Source: Aeromonas veronii (lineage in GTDB: Bacteria; Pseudomonadota; Gammaproteobacteria; Enterobacterales; Aeromonadaceae). From it: 64,000 bases of DNA. A program made the translations under genes and the position numbers. Shown piece by piece: positions 37,755 to 45,296 of this stretch. The notes beneath the pieces were generated by a model. The model was not told where the DNA came from. It did no database searches and worked only from the letters and a program-made list of their open reading frames with translations. The DNA lies in assembly GCF_040215105.1 (NCBI RefSeq), contig NZ_CP157875.1, positions 86,001 through 150,000 of the forward strand. The letters are read 5' to 3'. Positions within the stretch are counted from its first letter, which is position 1. Every line of letters starts with the position of its first letter.

Positions 37755-38969
37755 ATGGAACATAAACCATCGTTGGTGGGCGGGGCATGCATCATTGCCG
37801 GCGTCTGTGTCGGAGCCGGTATGCTGGGGCTGCCCAGTGCGGGGGCGGGCGCCTGGACCCTCTGGTCCATGCTCGCGGTGGCGCTGACCATGGTGGTGAT
37901 GACGGTCTCCGGCTGGATGCTGCTGGAGTCCTACAGGGGCTATCCCCTGCGCGTCTCCTTCGATACCGTGACCCGGGATCTGCTGGGGAACAAGGTCAAC
38001 GCCCTCAACAATCTGAGCGTCTACTTCGTCGGCGGCATTCTGCTCTACGCCTACATCACCTCGGCGGGCCTCATCATCGAGGGCATGACCGGGCTCGGCA
38101 GCAAGCTCTCCTCCATCCTCTTCACCCTGGTGTTCTCCCTGGTGGTGTGGCACTCCACCCGGGCGGTGGACCGCATCTCTATCTTGCTGGTGATCCTGAT
38201 GGGGCTGAGCTTTGCCTTCGGCATCTCCGGCATGTCCATGAACATCCGCCTCGACCTGCTGCTGGATCGGGTCGGCAGCGAGAGCCATTATGCTCCCTAT
38301 GCCCTGGTGATGCTGCCGGTGGCCCTCACCTCCTTCGGCTATCACCACTCCGTCTCCTCCATGCGCGCCTATTACGGCGAGGAGCGCCGCGCCAGCCGCG
38401 CCATCCTGGGGGGCACCGTCATCGCGCTCGCCTTCTATCTCGTCTGGCTGGCCAGCGTGTTTGGCAACCTGCCCCGCAGCGAGTTCGGCCCGGTGATCGC
38501 CGAGGGGGGCAACGTGGATGCCCTGCTCAAGGCGCTCGGCTCCGTCATCGAATCCAAGGCGGTGGCGAGCGCCCTCAATGCCTTCTCCATGGCAGCCATC
38601 CTCTCCTCCTTCATCGGGGTGGGGCTCGGGGTGTTCGACTATCTGGCGGACTTGTTCAAGTTCGACAACAGCCGGGGCGGCCGCGCCAAGTCCTGGGCCG
38701 CTACCTTCCTGCCGCCCCTGGTGCTCTCCCTGCTGTTCCCGTTCGGCTTCCTGGTGGCCATCGGCTACGCCGGTGCCGTCGCCACCCTCTGGACCTGCAT
38801 CATTCCGCCCCTGCTGGCCTGGAAGGTACGGGCGGCCAAGGAACAGGGCGAAGGCTTCCGGGCGCCGGGCGGGGTGCTGATGATAGGCCTGATCATCCTG
38901 TTCGGGGTGCTGACCGCTGCCTTCCACCTGCTCAACATGGTGGGCTGGCTGCCTGCCTACACCGGCTGA
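37755..38969 (+). CDS. Second aromatic amino acid permease, paralogue of tnaB
   Basis: The 404-residue product is the same length as the preceding permease and highly similar along its whole length (for example GGACIIAGVCVGAGMLGLPSAGAGAW and GVGLGVFDYLADLFKFDNSRGGRAKSW), so the pair arose by tandem duplication. The most different parts are the segments after residues 55-75 and 155-185 and the C-terminal tail. GGGGA precedes the ATG by six bases. Divergence suggests a different affinity or substrate (tryptophan versus tyrosine). Confidence 0.88.
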   Translation: MEHKPSLVGGACIIAGVCVGAGMLGLPSAGAGAWTLWSMLAVALTMVVMTVSGWMLLESYRGYPLRVSFDTVTRDLLGNKVNALNNLSVYFVGGILLYAYITSAGLIIEGMTGLGSKLSSILFTLVFSLVVWHSTRAVDRISILLVILMGLSFAFGISGMSMNIRLDLLLDRVGSESHYAPYALVMLPVALTSFGYHHSVSSMRAYYGEERRASRAILGGTVIALAFYLVWLASVFGNLPRSEFGPVIAEGGNVDALLKALGSVIESKAVASALNAFSMAAILSSFIGVGLGVFDYLADLFKFDNSRGGRAKSWAATFLPPLVLSLLFPFGFLVAIGYAGAVATLWTCIIPPLLAWKVRAAKEQGEGFRAPGGVLMIGLIILFGVLTAAFHLLNMVGWLPAYTG

Positions 38970-39003
38970 GGCCGATGACCCCCGGCGTGTGTGCCGGAGA
39001 ACA

Positions 39004-39036
39004 GCAAAGACGGCGCCTGCGGGCGCCGTCTTTGCT
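39004..39036 (+). terminator. Intrinsic terminator after the second permease
   Basis: A perfect 14-bp stem, GCAAAGACGGCGCC with GGCGCCGTCTTTGC around TGCG. It is very stable but has only a short T-run inside the stem. Confidence 0.8.
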
Positions 39037-39182
39037 GGTACGCGCACTCGGCAGCCGCGCGCTGAGCCCGACACCCGGCGGCCTACGCCTGCCGTGACAA
39101 CATTTTGGGCTCTGATTGATCCCCATTCTCCATGCCTTGACTATGCTTTGGTTCTCTTTTGAGCCTAAACAAGGAGCCGACC

Positions 39183-39482
39183 ATGGCATGGACTATCGAT
39201 GACTCGCAACCCCGCATCCTCTACAACAAGGACAAGCACGTGGCCGTGCCCCCTGCGGGGATGAGCAAGTACCACGAGTGGCGCCGGGAGATAGTGCGCG
39301 GTACCGATCCCAAGAACGCTGCCGACAAGGTGGGCGACATGCACTACGAGCAGCTGAGCGGTAAGAATAAAGGGATCTACACGATCCGCCTCAGCCAGGA
39401 GCACAGGGTCGCTTTTACCCTCAACAGCACCCTGCAGCAGGTCAATGTCATCAGCATTGGCGGCCACTTCCCGCCGAGTTGA
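39183..39482 (+). CDS. Small RelE/ParE-fold-like protein, orphan toxin candidate
   Basis: The 99-residue product ends with a pattern typical of RelE/ParE/YoeB toxins: DMHYEQLSGKNKGIYTIRLSQEHRVAFTLN, then VNVISIGGHF, where a basic residue and an aromatic follow the closing strand. The ATG at 39183 has AAGGAG upstream. No antitoxin-sized gene lies beside it; the frame is alone between two terminators. The fold call is by eye. It could be a solitary RNase-like toxin, a degenerate system or a ParE-like domain with another role. Confidence 0.6.
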   Translation: MAWTIDDSQPRILYNKDKHVAVPPAGMSKYHEWRREIVRGTDPKNAADKVGDMHYEQLSGKNKGIYTIRLSQEHRVAFTLNSTLQQVNVISIGGHFPPS

Positions 39483-39502
39483 GTGACGGACGAGTCATCA
39501 TG

Positions 39503-39526
39503 ACGGCGCCCCGGCGCCGTTTTTTA
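39503..39526. terminator. Bidirectional terminator
   Basis: ACGGCGCC pairs with GGCGCCGT around CC, followed by TTTTTTA, between the convergent small toxin-like gene and the solute-binding protein gene. Confidence 0.88.
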
Positions 39527-40315
39527 TGGGGACGTGGGGGCAGAGGGAGGCGCCAAGGTGGTGGTGCCACTCTCTTGCAGTGCCAGCTTCCGGTATCGTT
39601 CGATGACGCCTTCTTGCTTCATCTGTTTCAGCACGGCGGCGAGAGGGCCGAGCATGCTCTGATGGCGCCGGTGCAGATAGACGAAAGAATCCGCCGTGAT
39701 CATGACGCCGGCGGAGTAGATCCGTTGGTAGTCGACAGAGTGAACCACCAGATGTTGCAGAGCCTGGCGGGCAATCATGGACTGTTCTACGTAGATATCG
39801 CTGCGGCCCTTGAGCAGCTTGTTCATGCCCTGGGCCACGGTGCCGATGGTGGAGAGTCGTTCCCCGCTGACCACTTTGCCGAGTTCGATCTCCGGCAGTT
39901 TGGCTCCGCGCCTGTACTCCACCCGATAGGAGGTCGGTTGCAGGCTCTGCCATCCTGACAGCCGTATGTTCGGCAGAGCCGTGTAGACCTCGTAGGAGAG
40001 GGGGAAGTGAGACTCCGGCACTCGCAACAGGGCCTGGGTCTGGCTCTGGTAGATCGCCGGTCTGTGGATCTCGCCATCGACCTCTCCCCTGGCCGCCAGA
40101 TAGGGAGCCCGTCCACCGGGATAGCCAAGATAGGTGAAGCGATAACCGAGGCGGGTAAAGGCATCGCGATAGATAAGTTCGAGCCAGCGCCCGTACATGG
40201 ACTCCTTGGTCTCGGTGGAACTCACCAGAGTGATCTGATCCGGTCCGCTGGCCCCCATGGCAAAGGGGGCCAGCAGTGCCATCATCAGCATGAAACATCG
40301 CGATACAAATGCCAT
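39524..40315 (-). CDS. Periplasmic solute-binding family 3-like protein
   Basis: The 263-residue protein has a signal peptide (LMMALLAPFAMGASG) and the two-lobed family-3 binding fold: ITLVSSTETKESMYGRWLELIYRDAFTRLGYRFTYLGYPGGRAPYLAARGEVDGEIHR, a typical start for orphan extracellular solute-binding proteins in Aeromonas, Shewanella and Vibrio. The C-terminal lobe ends with LKQMKQEGVIERYRKL. There is no permease or ATPase next to it, so it may act as a sensor-type binding protein or use a distant transporter. Ligand unknown. Confidence 0.8.
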   Translation of the reverse strand: MAFVSRCFMLMMALLAPFAMGASGPDQITLVSSTETKESMYGRWLELIYRDAFTRLGYRFTYLGYPGGRAPYLAARGEVDGEIHRPAIYQSQTQALLRVPESHFPLSYEVYTALPNIRLSGWQSLQPTSYRVEYRRGAKLPEIELGKVVSGERLSTIGTVAQGMNKLLKGRSDIYVEQSMIARQALQHLVVHSVDYQRIYSAGVMITADSFVYLHRRHQSMLGPLAAVLKQMKQEGVIERYRKLALQESGTTTLAPPSAPTSP

Positions 40316-40438
40316 ACCGGCTCCCTGAATGTCCGCCAGCCTACTCTGGCGCGACAGTTACCAGCCTAGCTCAGTGGTGAGGCGGAAACCTGATTGGTGC
40401 AAAGACGAGAGGGGGTATTGCAGCGTTTCGCGCTGTCA

Positions 40439-40945
40439 TTATGGCTGCTGTAGCCAGGGTGATCGGCGATCTTGATACTGGGCAGCGGTAATGAATTGTC
40501 CAAATGTCTCACACCAGACGATCACGCTGTTGTAATCGGCCGGGTTCACATCGGTCGGCAGCGGCACGATGAAGTTGTCGAAGGTCTTCACCGCGCCGAC
40601 GTGCGCCATCCGACCCTTGAGGCGAGCAAAATCCGCCTCCGTTTCCACGAATTCCGGCGATAGATAGAGCTGATAGTCGGGTCCGGGCGCCAGTCTGCCC
40701 ATCAGGCTGATGGCGGTGGGCCCGACGCTCACCCGGCCCTCTCCCCAGTGCAGCCGATCGCTGTCCTTGAGCTCTCGCTTGAAGGTGCCCTGATAGGTCG
40801 CCTGCGCCTGGCTGGCCGCCACCTGCTCGCCGCTCGGGCCGGGCGGTGCTATCAGGATCGGCAGCAGATAGATGCCGGCGGCAAAGCCCGCGCCCCCCAC
40901 CAGCAGGTGAGTGGCCAGCAGCAGGGCGATTGTCTTGCGTTGCAT
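40439..40945 (-). CDS. DM13-domain membrane-anchored protein
   Basis: The 168-residue protein has an N-terminal membrane segment (IALLLATHLLVGGAGFAAGIYLLPIL) and a DM13 domain: AISLMGRLAPGPDYQLYLSPEFVETEADF, then VGAVKTFDNFIVPLPTDVNPADYNSVIVWCETFGQFITAAQY, with the single conserved cysteine in VWCETF. DM13 domains are thought to carry redox or electron-transfer roles through that cysteine. The ATG at 40945 with GAGG upstream is chosen over a long frame extension that has no signal segment. Function otherwise unknown. Confidence 0.8.
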   Translation of the reverse strand: MQRKTIALLLATHLLVGGAGFAAGIYLLPILIAPPGPSGEQVAASQAQATYQGTFKRELKDSDRLHWGEGRVSVGPTAISLMGRLAPGPDYQLYLSPEFVETEADFARLKGRMAHVGAVKTFDNFIVPLPTDVNPADYNSVIVWCETFGQFITAAQYQDRRSPWLQQP

Positions 40946-41078
40946 GATGCCTCGCGCGTTGATGAAATGATGCCCCACCCTAACAGCGCAACGCCGCCAT
41001 GCCCATCCCGGTCTGGGGGGCATGGCGGCATTCTCTGCGGCGAACGGGCCCGGACGAGCCGAGAGCGCATATGGGGTC

Positions 41079-41483
41079 TTACTGGATGCTGACCGACAGG
41101 GTGTGAGGCACCTGTTCGCCGCGGCGGGCGGAGGCGCGCATCTGGTAGACCTGGATCTGGTACTTGCCGGCGGCGGGCAGGGCGCCTTGCCACTTCTCGC
41201 CGACCGCACCGGATCCCAGCGCCTCGGCCTCACCGGGCACGGCCCCTGGTGCGAAGACGTTGAAGTTGGCATTGCTGCTGCCAGCGATGCTGATCGTCAT
41301 GGTCTGGCCCGCCTTGGCGACCAGGGTGTAGTTGATGCTGTCGTAGCCCTTGAAGTTGCCCTTCATCTGGGCGCTGTGCGCCCCCTTGGCAAATTGCACC
41401 GGCACTGTGGTGACCTTGTCGGCCGCCTGGGCCCCGGTCACCAGCGTCATGGCCAGCAGGGCGGCCTGGATCGCTCTCTTCAT
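41079..41483 (-). CDS. Secreted PliI/PliG-like lysozyme-inhibitor family protein
   Basis: The 134-residue product has a signal peptide (MKRAIQAALLAMTLVTGAQA) and a beta-sandwich pattern: MKGNFKGYDSINYTLVAKAGQTMTISIAGSSNANFNVFAPG, then EKWQGALPAAGKYQIQVYQMRASARRGEQVPHTLSVSI. This resembles the periplasmic inhibitors of invertebrate-type and goose-type lysozymes (PliI, PliG); PliI was first found in Aeromonas hydrophila. The W/Y-x-G-x-L-P-x-x-G-x-Y segment matches the inhibitor motif. Identity with PliI rather than a related secreted domain is not proven. Confidence 0.6.
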   Translation of the reverse strand: MKRAIQAALLAMTLVTGAQAADKVTTVPVQFAKGAHSAQMKGNFKGYDSINYTLVAKAGQTMTISIAGSSNANFNVFAPGAVPGEAEALGSGAVGEKWQGALPAAGKYQIQVYQMRASARRGEQVPHTLSVSIQ

Positions 41484-41625
41484 TGTTGCACCTCGTGAGG
41501 AGGGCCCTGTCACTCTGGCAGGGCCACCCAGACAAGATAGGCCTAAATCGATGGGCTGCCTATGGGCGAAGAGACGGGCGTCCTGGTGCGGACGGGGGAG
41601 GCCGTCTGGAGGGCATGGCTGAAGT

Positions 41626-41647
41626 GAAGGGGCCGGACGGCCCCTTC
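41626..41647 (-). terminator. Terminator-like hairpin after the polyamine-binding gene
   Basis: AAGGGGCC and GGCCCCTT pair around four bases, 13 bases beyond the stop of the leftward polyamine-binding gene. No clear T-run follows on the minus strand, so it may be weak. Confidence 0.45.
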
Positions 41648-41659
41648 GGTGTGCCTGTG

Positions 41660-42760
41660 TCAGACCCCTGACTTGATGGCGGTCCAGATACGGGTGCGTG
41701 CCCGTTCTGCCTTGGCCGGCAGCGGCTTGAGCGGGAACAGGTGTGCCATCTGCGCGGCGGTGGGGACCAGATCCGGGTTGTCGCGGATCTCGGCCTTCAC
41801 CAGCCCGATGCCATCCTTGTTGGGGTTGGGATAGCCGGTCTTGTCGCTGATGGGCGCAATGACCTTGGGTTGCAGCAGGAAGTTGATGAACTGGTAGGCT
41901 TCGTCGACATTGGGGGCATCCTTGGGGATGGCCAGCATGTCAAACCAGATGGGGGCCCCTTCCTTGGGTTGGCGCATCGCCACCTTGACCCCGTTGCCGG
42001 CATCCTTGGCGACGTTGCCGAACTGGTAGAAGCTGCCGGAGTAGCCCACGGCCACGCAGATATCGCCGCTGGCGATGTCGTTCATGTATTTGGACGAATG
42101 GAAGTAGCGGATATAGGGCCTGACAGAGAGCAGCAGCGCCTTGGCTTTCTCGTAGTCAGCCGGGTTGGTGCTGTTGGGGGGCAAGCCCAGATAGTTCAAG
42201 GCGATGGGGATGATCTCGGCCGGCGAGTCGAGCAGGGTGATGCCGCACTTGGCCAGCTTGCTGGCGTACTCCTGCTTGAAGATGAGATCCCAGCTGTCCA
42301 CCGGCGCCTGGTCACCGAGCGCCTCTTTTACCTTGTCGACGTTGTAACCCATGATCACGGTGCCATACATGTAGGGCACGGCGTGCTCGTTGCCGGGATC
42401 GTTTGTCTGCAGCAGTTGCATCAACTTGGGATCGAGGTGTTGCCAGTTGGGCAACTTGTCGCGATCGAGCTTGAGAAAGACCCCCGCCTGTACCTGCTTG
42501 GCCAGGAACATGTTGGACGGCACCACCACATCGTAGCCGGAGCGGCCGGCCAGCAGCTTGGACTCCAGCGCTTCGTTGGTATCGAAGACGTCATAGGTGA
42601 GTTTGATCCTGGTCTGGGCCTTGAAATCGGTCAACGCCTGGTCGGTGATATAGTCTGACCAGTTGTAGACATGCAGCTCGCCACTCTTGGCCTGGGCGAC
42701 GGGGGAGAGCAGTGTGCCAGCCAGCAGGCTGGCGGCATACAAACGGGTGAGTGTCTTCAT
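41660..42760 (-). CDS. Periplasmic polyamine-binding protein, PotF/SpuD-like
   Basis: The 366-residue protein has a signal peptide (LYAASLLAGTLLSPVAQA) and the PotF/PotD fold: SGELHVYNWSDYITDQALTDFKAQT, SGYDVVVPSNMF, VPYMYGTVIMGYN, AVGYSGSFYQFG and IPKDAPNVDEAYQFINFLLQP. Family members bind putrescine, spermidine or acetylated polyamines. The ATG at 42760 with GGAG nine bases upstream is chosen over a start five codons earlier. No PotG/H/I permease is present. It follows the acetylpolyamine-type hydrolase gene, as in Pseudomonas aeruginosa PA1409-PA1410. Confidence 0.87.
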   Translation of the reverse strand: MKTLTRLYAASLLAGTLLSPVAQAKSGELHVYNWSDYITDQALTDFKAQTRIKLTYDVFDTNEALESKLLAGRSGYDVVVPSNMFLAKQVQAGVFLKLDRDKLPNWQHLDPKLMQLLQTNDPGNEHAVPYMYGTVIMGYNVDKVKEALGDQAPVDSWDLIFKQEYASKLAKCGITLLDSPAEIIPIALNYLGLPPNSTNPADYEKAKALLLSVRPYIRYFHSSKYMNDIASGDICVAVGYSGSFYQFGNVAKDAGNGVKVAMRQPKEGAPIWFDMLAIPKDAPNVDEAYQFINFLLQPKVIAPISDKTGYPNPNKDGIGLVKAEIRDNPDLVPTAAQMAHLFPLKPLPAKAERARTRIWTAIKSGV

Positions 42761-42795
42761 GACAGTAATCTCCATGTTGCAAAAACGGTCGCAAA

Positions 42796-43824
42796 TCAGC
42801 GTTGTTCAAACCCTTCCAGCACGTTCACGGCATTGATGCCGATGGCTTCCACCGCATAACCGCCCTCCATCACGAACAGCGTCGGCAGGCTCAGCGCCTG
42901 AATGCGCTTGCCCATTGTCAGGTAATCCGGGCTGGTCAGCTTGAAGCGCGAGATGGGATCCTGCTCGAAGGTGTCGACCCCGAGCGAGACCACAAGCACC
43001 TCGGGCTGATAATCGTCGATGGCCTGGCAACCCTGCTCCAGCGCCGCGCTCCAGACTGGCCAGTCGCTGCCGGCGGGCAGCGGCAGGTTGAGGTTGCAAC
43101 CCTCTCCCGCCCCGGTCCCTGTTTCGTCGGCATAGCCAAGGAAGAAGGGGAACTCGATGGCCGGATCGCCGTGGATCGAGACAAACAGCACGTCGCTGCG
43201 TTCATAGAAGACTGACTGGGTGCCGTTGCCGTGGTGATAGTCCACATCGAGGATGGCCACCTTGCGATAGCCCTGATCGATGAAGGCCTGCGCCGCGATG
43301 GCGGCATTGTTGAGATAGCAGTAGCCCCCCATCAGATCGGCGGCGGCATGGTGGCCGGGGGGACGGCACAGGGCAAAGGCACTGCTGGCACCGGACGCGA
43401 TATGGTGCTGGGCGGTGAGCGCCACCTGGGCCGAGCTGTAGGCCGCCTGCCAGGTGCCGGCGGTGATGGGGACGCCGGCATCGAAGCTGTAGTAGCCAAA
43501 CTGGCCGTGCACGCTGTCCGGTTTCTGCTGGCGCAGGGTACGGGTCGGCCAGGTGTAGGGCAGCAGATCCCCCTCCTGCCCGAGGGCCGCCCAGCGTGCC
43601 CAGGCGCCTTGCAGAAAGTCGAGCATCCCCTGATCGTGTACTCGAAGGATTGGCTCCAGTCCCCAATCCCGGGCTGGCTGTATGGGGCCGAGCTGGCGTG
43701 CCAGCAGGCGTTCGCGGATGAAATCGGCCCGCTCCGGCTTTTCGAAACAGGGCATCAACTGACCGTCGATCAGCTCGCATCTTCCGTGGTGCAGATGGTG
43801 ATCATCGCTGTAGATGGTGAGCAT
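42796..43824 (-). CDS. Acetylpolyamine amidohydrolase, histone-deacetylase fold
   Basis: The 342-residue protein has the class II histone-deacetylase fold and motifs of acetylpolyamine amidohydrolases: RPPGHHAAADLMGGYCYLNNAAIAA, the zinc motif DVDYHHGNGTQ and the second aspartate site VSLGVDTFEQDP. It should release acetate from N-acetylputrescine or related acetylated polyamines. Good ribosome site AAAAGGAGAG. It sits between the AraC regulator and the PotF-like binding protein, so uptake, deacetylation and regulation appear linked. Confidence 0.9.
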   Translation of the reverse strand: MLTIYSDDHHLHHGRCELIDGQLMPCFEKPERADFIRERLLARQLGPIQPARDWGLEPILRVHDQGMLDFLQGAWARWAALGQEGDLLPYTWPTRTLRQQKPDSVHGQFGYYSFDAGVPITAGTWQAAYSSAQVALTAQHHIASGASSAFALCRPPGHHAAADLMGGYCYLNNAAIAAQAFIDQGYRKVAILDVDYHHGNGTQSVFYERSDVLFVSIHGDPAIEFPFFLGYADETGTGAGEGCNLNLPLPAGSDWPVWSAALEQGCQAIDDYQPEVLVVSLGVDTFEQDPISRFKLTSPDYLTMGKRIQALSLPTLFVMEGGYAVEAIGINAVNVLEGFEQR

Positions 43825-43955
43825 TGCGGCTCTCCTTTTGCTGGGGTGACGGCACCATTGTTGGAGAGTGTTGCAAATATGTGAATGCTGGCTGCGGCCA
43901 AAAGGGGATAGATCAGGCCAATCTGGACGGCCTGATTGTCCTTTTTATGCGCACA

Positions 43956-44966
43956 TCAATGGCGAAACTGGCTGGGGGGCACACCGCTCCACCGCTGGAA
44001 GGCGTGACGGAAGCTGGCACTCTCGCTGAATCCCAGCTCTTCGGCGATCTGATAGATGGCGTGGCGCTTCTCCGCCAGCAACTGCTTGGCGCGCTCGAAG
44101 CGCAGATCGTCGAGTAGCTCCTGGTAGTTGGTGCCCATCTCATAGAGGTGACGGCGCAGGGTGCGAGCGGAGCAGTGCATCTGGTCGGCCAGGGCCTCCA
44201 GCCTGGGCGGGGCCGAGAGCTGGGTGCCGAGCAGCTCGCGAACCCGGGCCAGCCAGCGCTGGCGGGTGTTGAATTCGGCGTTGAGTTTGCGGCAGCGCAC
44301 CAGCATCTCGTTGTGGGTGACCGGGTTGGCCAGCGGCAGCCGCATCATCAGGACACGGGTGTCGATGGCAAAGGCATCCTGTTCGCTGTCGTAGCGAATG
44401 TGGGGGCCGAAACTGGCGTGGTAGCTATCGGCGTAGCTCGTCTCGGGCTGGCTGAACTCGGCGCGGCGCACCGGCAGCGGCTGGCCGACCAGATCGCTGC
44501 AGGTCTGGCGCAGCGACGCCAGACACATCTCGATGTTGAAGCGGCGCAAGTCTTCACGCTGGCGGTAGTGACTGGCACAGATCCAGGCCAGATCGCCATC
44601 GATGCGCAGTTGCAGGTGGAAGTAGGTCCCAAGCAGAGAGGGGTAGGCAAACATCAACTGCAGCGCGTCGCCGAGGGTGGCGCTGGAGATGGCGGCATAG
44701 CCGAGCAGGCCATAGGCGGAGATGTGCATGCGCTGTCCCAGCTGCAGGCCGAGATCCGGGTGGTGAGACAGACCGTTGGCGCACACGGTCAGCTCCTGCT
44801 GGCGGGTGATGCGGGCGTCGTTGTTGTGCACGTCGGTCACATCGATAGCGCTGTGGGCCAGCAGGGCGGCGGTGATCCGCTCCTGCTGCTGGGGGGAGGC
44901 CTCCTCGCACAGGTAATCGAGCGCCAGCGAGACCACGTGCAGGGTCGTCAACTGTGATTCCAGCAT
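43956..44966 (-). CDS. AraC-family regulator with arabinose-binding-like N domain (OruR/ArgR type)
   Basis: The 336-residue regulator has the large N-terminal domain of the OruR/GbdR-like AraC group (LTVCANGLSHHPDLGLQLGQRMHISAYGLLGYAAISSATLGDAL) and a C-terminal double helix-turn-helix (LADQMHCSARTLRRHLYEMGTNYQELLDDLRFERAKQLL and IYQIAEELGFSESASFRHAFQRWSGVPPSQFR). It starts at ATG 44966 with AGGGAATTAGCC upstream. It is first of three same-strand genes with the deacetylase and the polyamine-binding protein, so control of those is inferred. Confidence 0.88.
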   Translation of the reverse strand: MLESQLTTLHVVSLALDYLCEEASPQQQERITAALLAHSAIDVTDVHNNDARITRQQELTVCANGLSHHPDLGLQLGQRMHISAYGLLGYAAISSATLGDALQLMFAYPSLLGTYFHLQLRIDGDLAWICASHYRQREDLRRFNIEMCLASLRQTCSDLVGQPLPVRRAEFSQPETSYADSYHASFGPHIRYDSEQDAFAIDTRVLMMRLPLANPVTHNEMLVRCRKLNAEFNTRQRWLARVRELLGTQLSAPPRLEALADQMHCSARTLRRHLYEMGTNYQELLDDLRFERAKQLLAEKRHAIYQIAEELGFSESASFRHAFQRWSGVPPSQFRH

Positions 44967-45128
44967 GGCTAATTCCCTTATCCTTGATGGAAGTGATAAC
45001 GGCACCACTGTATCTGGAAAGGTGGGCTGTGCACCAAGGATCCGCGTATTTATCGCCGCCTTGTCAACGCTGGCTGAAATAAATGGCGTCTATTGGCGCC
45101 AGGCAGCATGTGTCCAAGCCACCGCCCT
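44967..45128. other. Noncoding stretch upstream of the AraC gene
   Basis: 162 bases between the AraC start and the inverted-repeat element hold no gene. The promoter of the AraC gene must lie here. Confidence 0.5.
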
Positions 45129-45296
45129 TGTAGGTTCGATTAGCGCAGCGTAATCGGACGAACGAGAGGCCGTTGCTTCGGCTGTTTTGGCGAGTCAGGG
45201 GCCGCCAGCCGGAGGGGAAATTTGGGATGGCCGTGATGGCGGGAGAATCCATTTACGCGAACGTCCGATTACGCCTGACGGCTAATCGAACCTACA
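45129..45296. repeat. 168-bp inverted-repeat element (MITE-like)
   Basis: Long imperfect inverted arms of about 32-35 bases bound this element: TGTAGGTTCGATTAGCG at 45129 and its reverse complement near 45279-45296, both continuing into GCGTAATCGGACG. Each arm is itself a small palindrome (CGATTAGC...GCGTAATCG). It carries no gene. The right arm supplies the last nine codons of the adjacent AT-rich gene, including its stop. It looks like a miniature inverted-repeat element, but no target-site duplication was established. Confidence 0.6.

Noticed and set aside
37422..39074. Long minus-strand frame through the 47-bp repeats and opposite the second permease
   Set aside because: The repeat period is not a multiple of three and the rest is shadow of the permease.
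45129..45296. Integron attC site interpretation of the inverted-repeat element
   Set aside because: No integrase gene, no cassette array and no clear core sites were seen.
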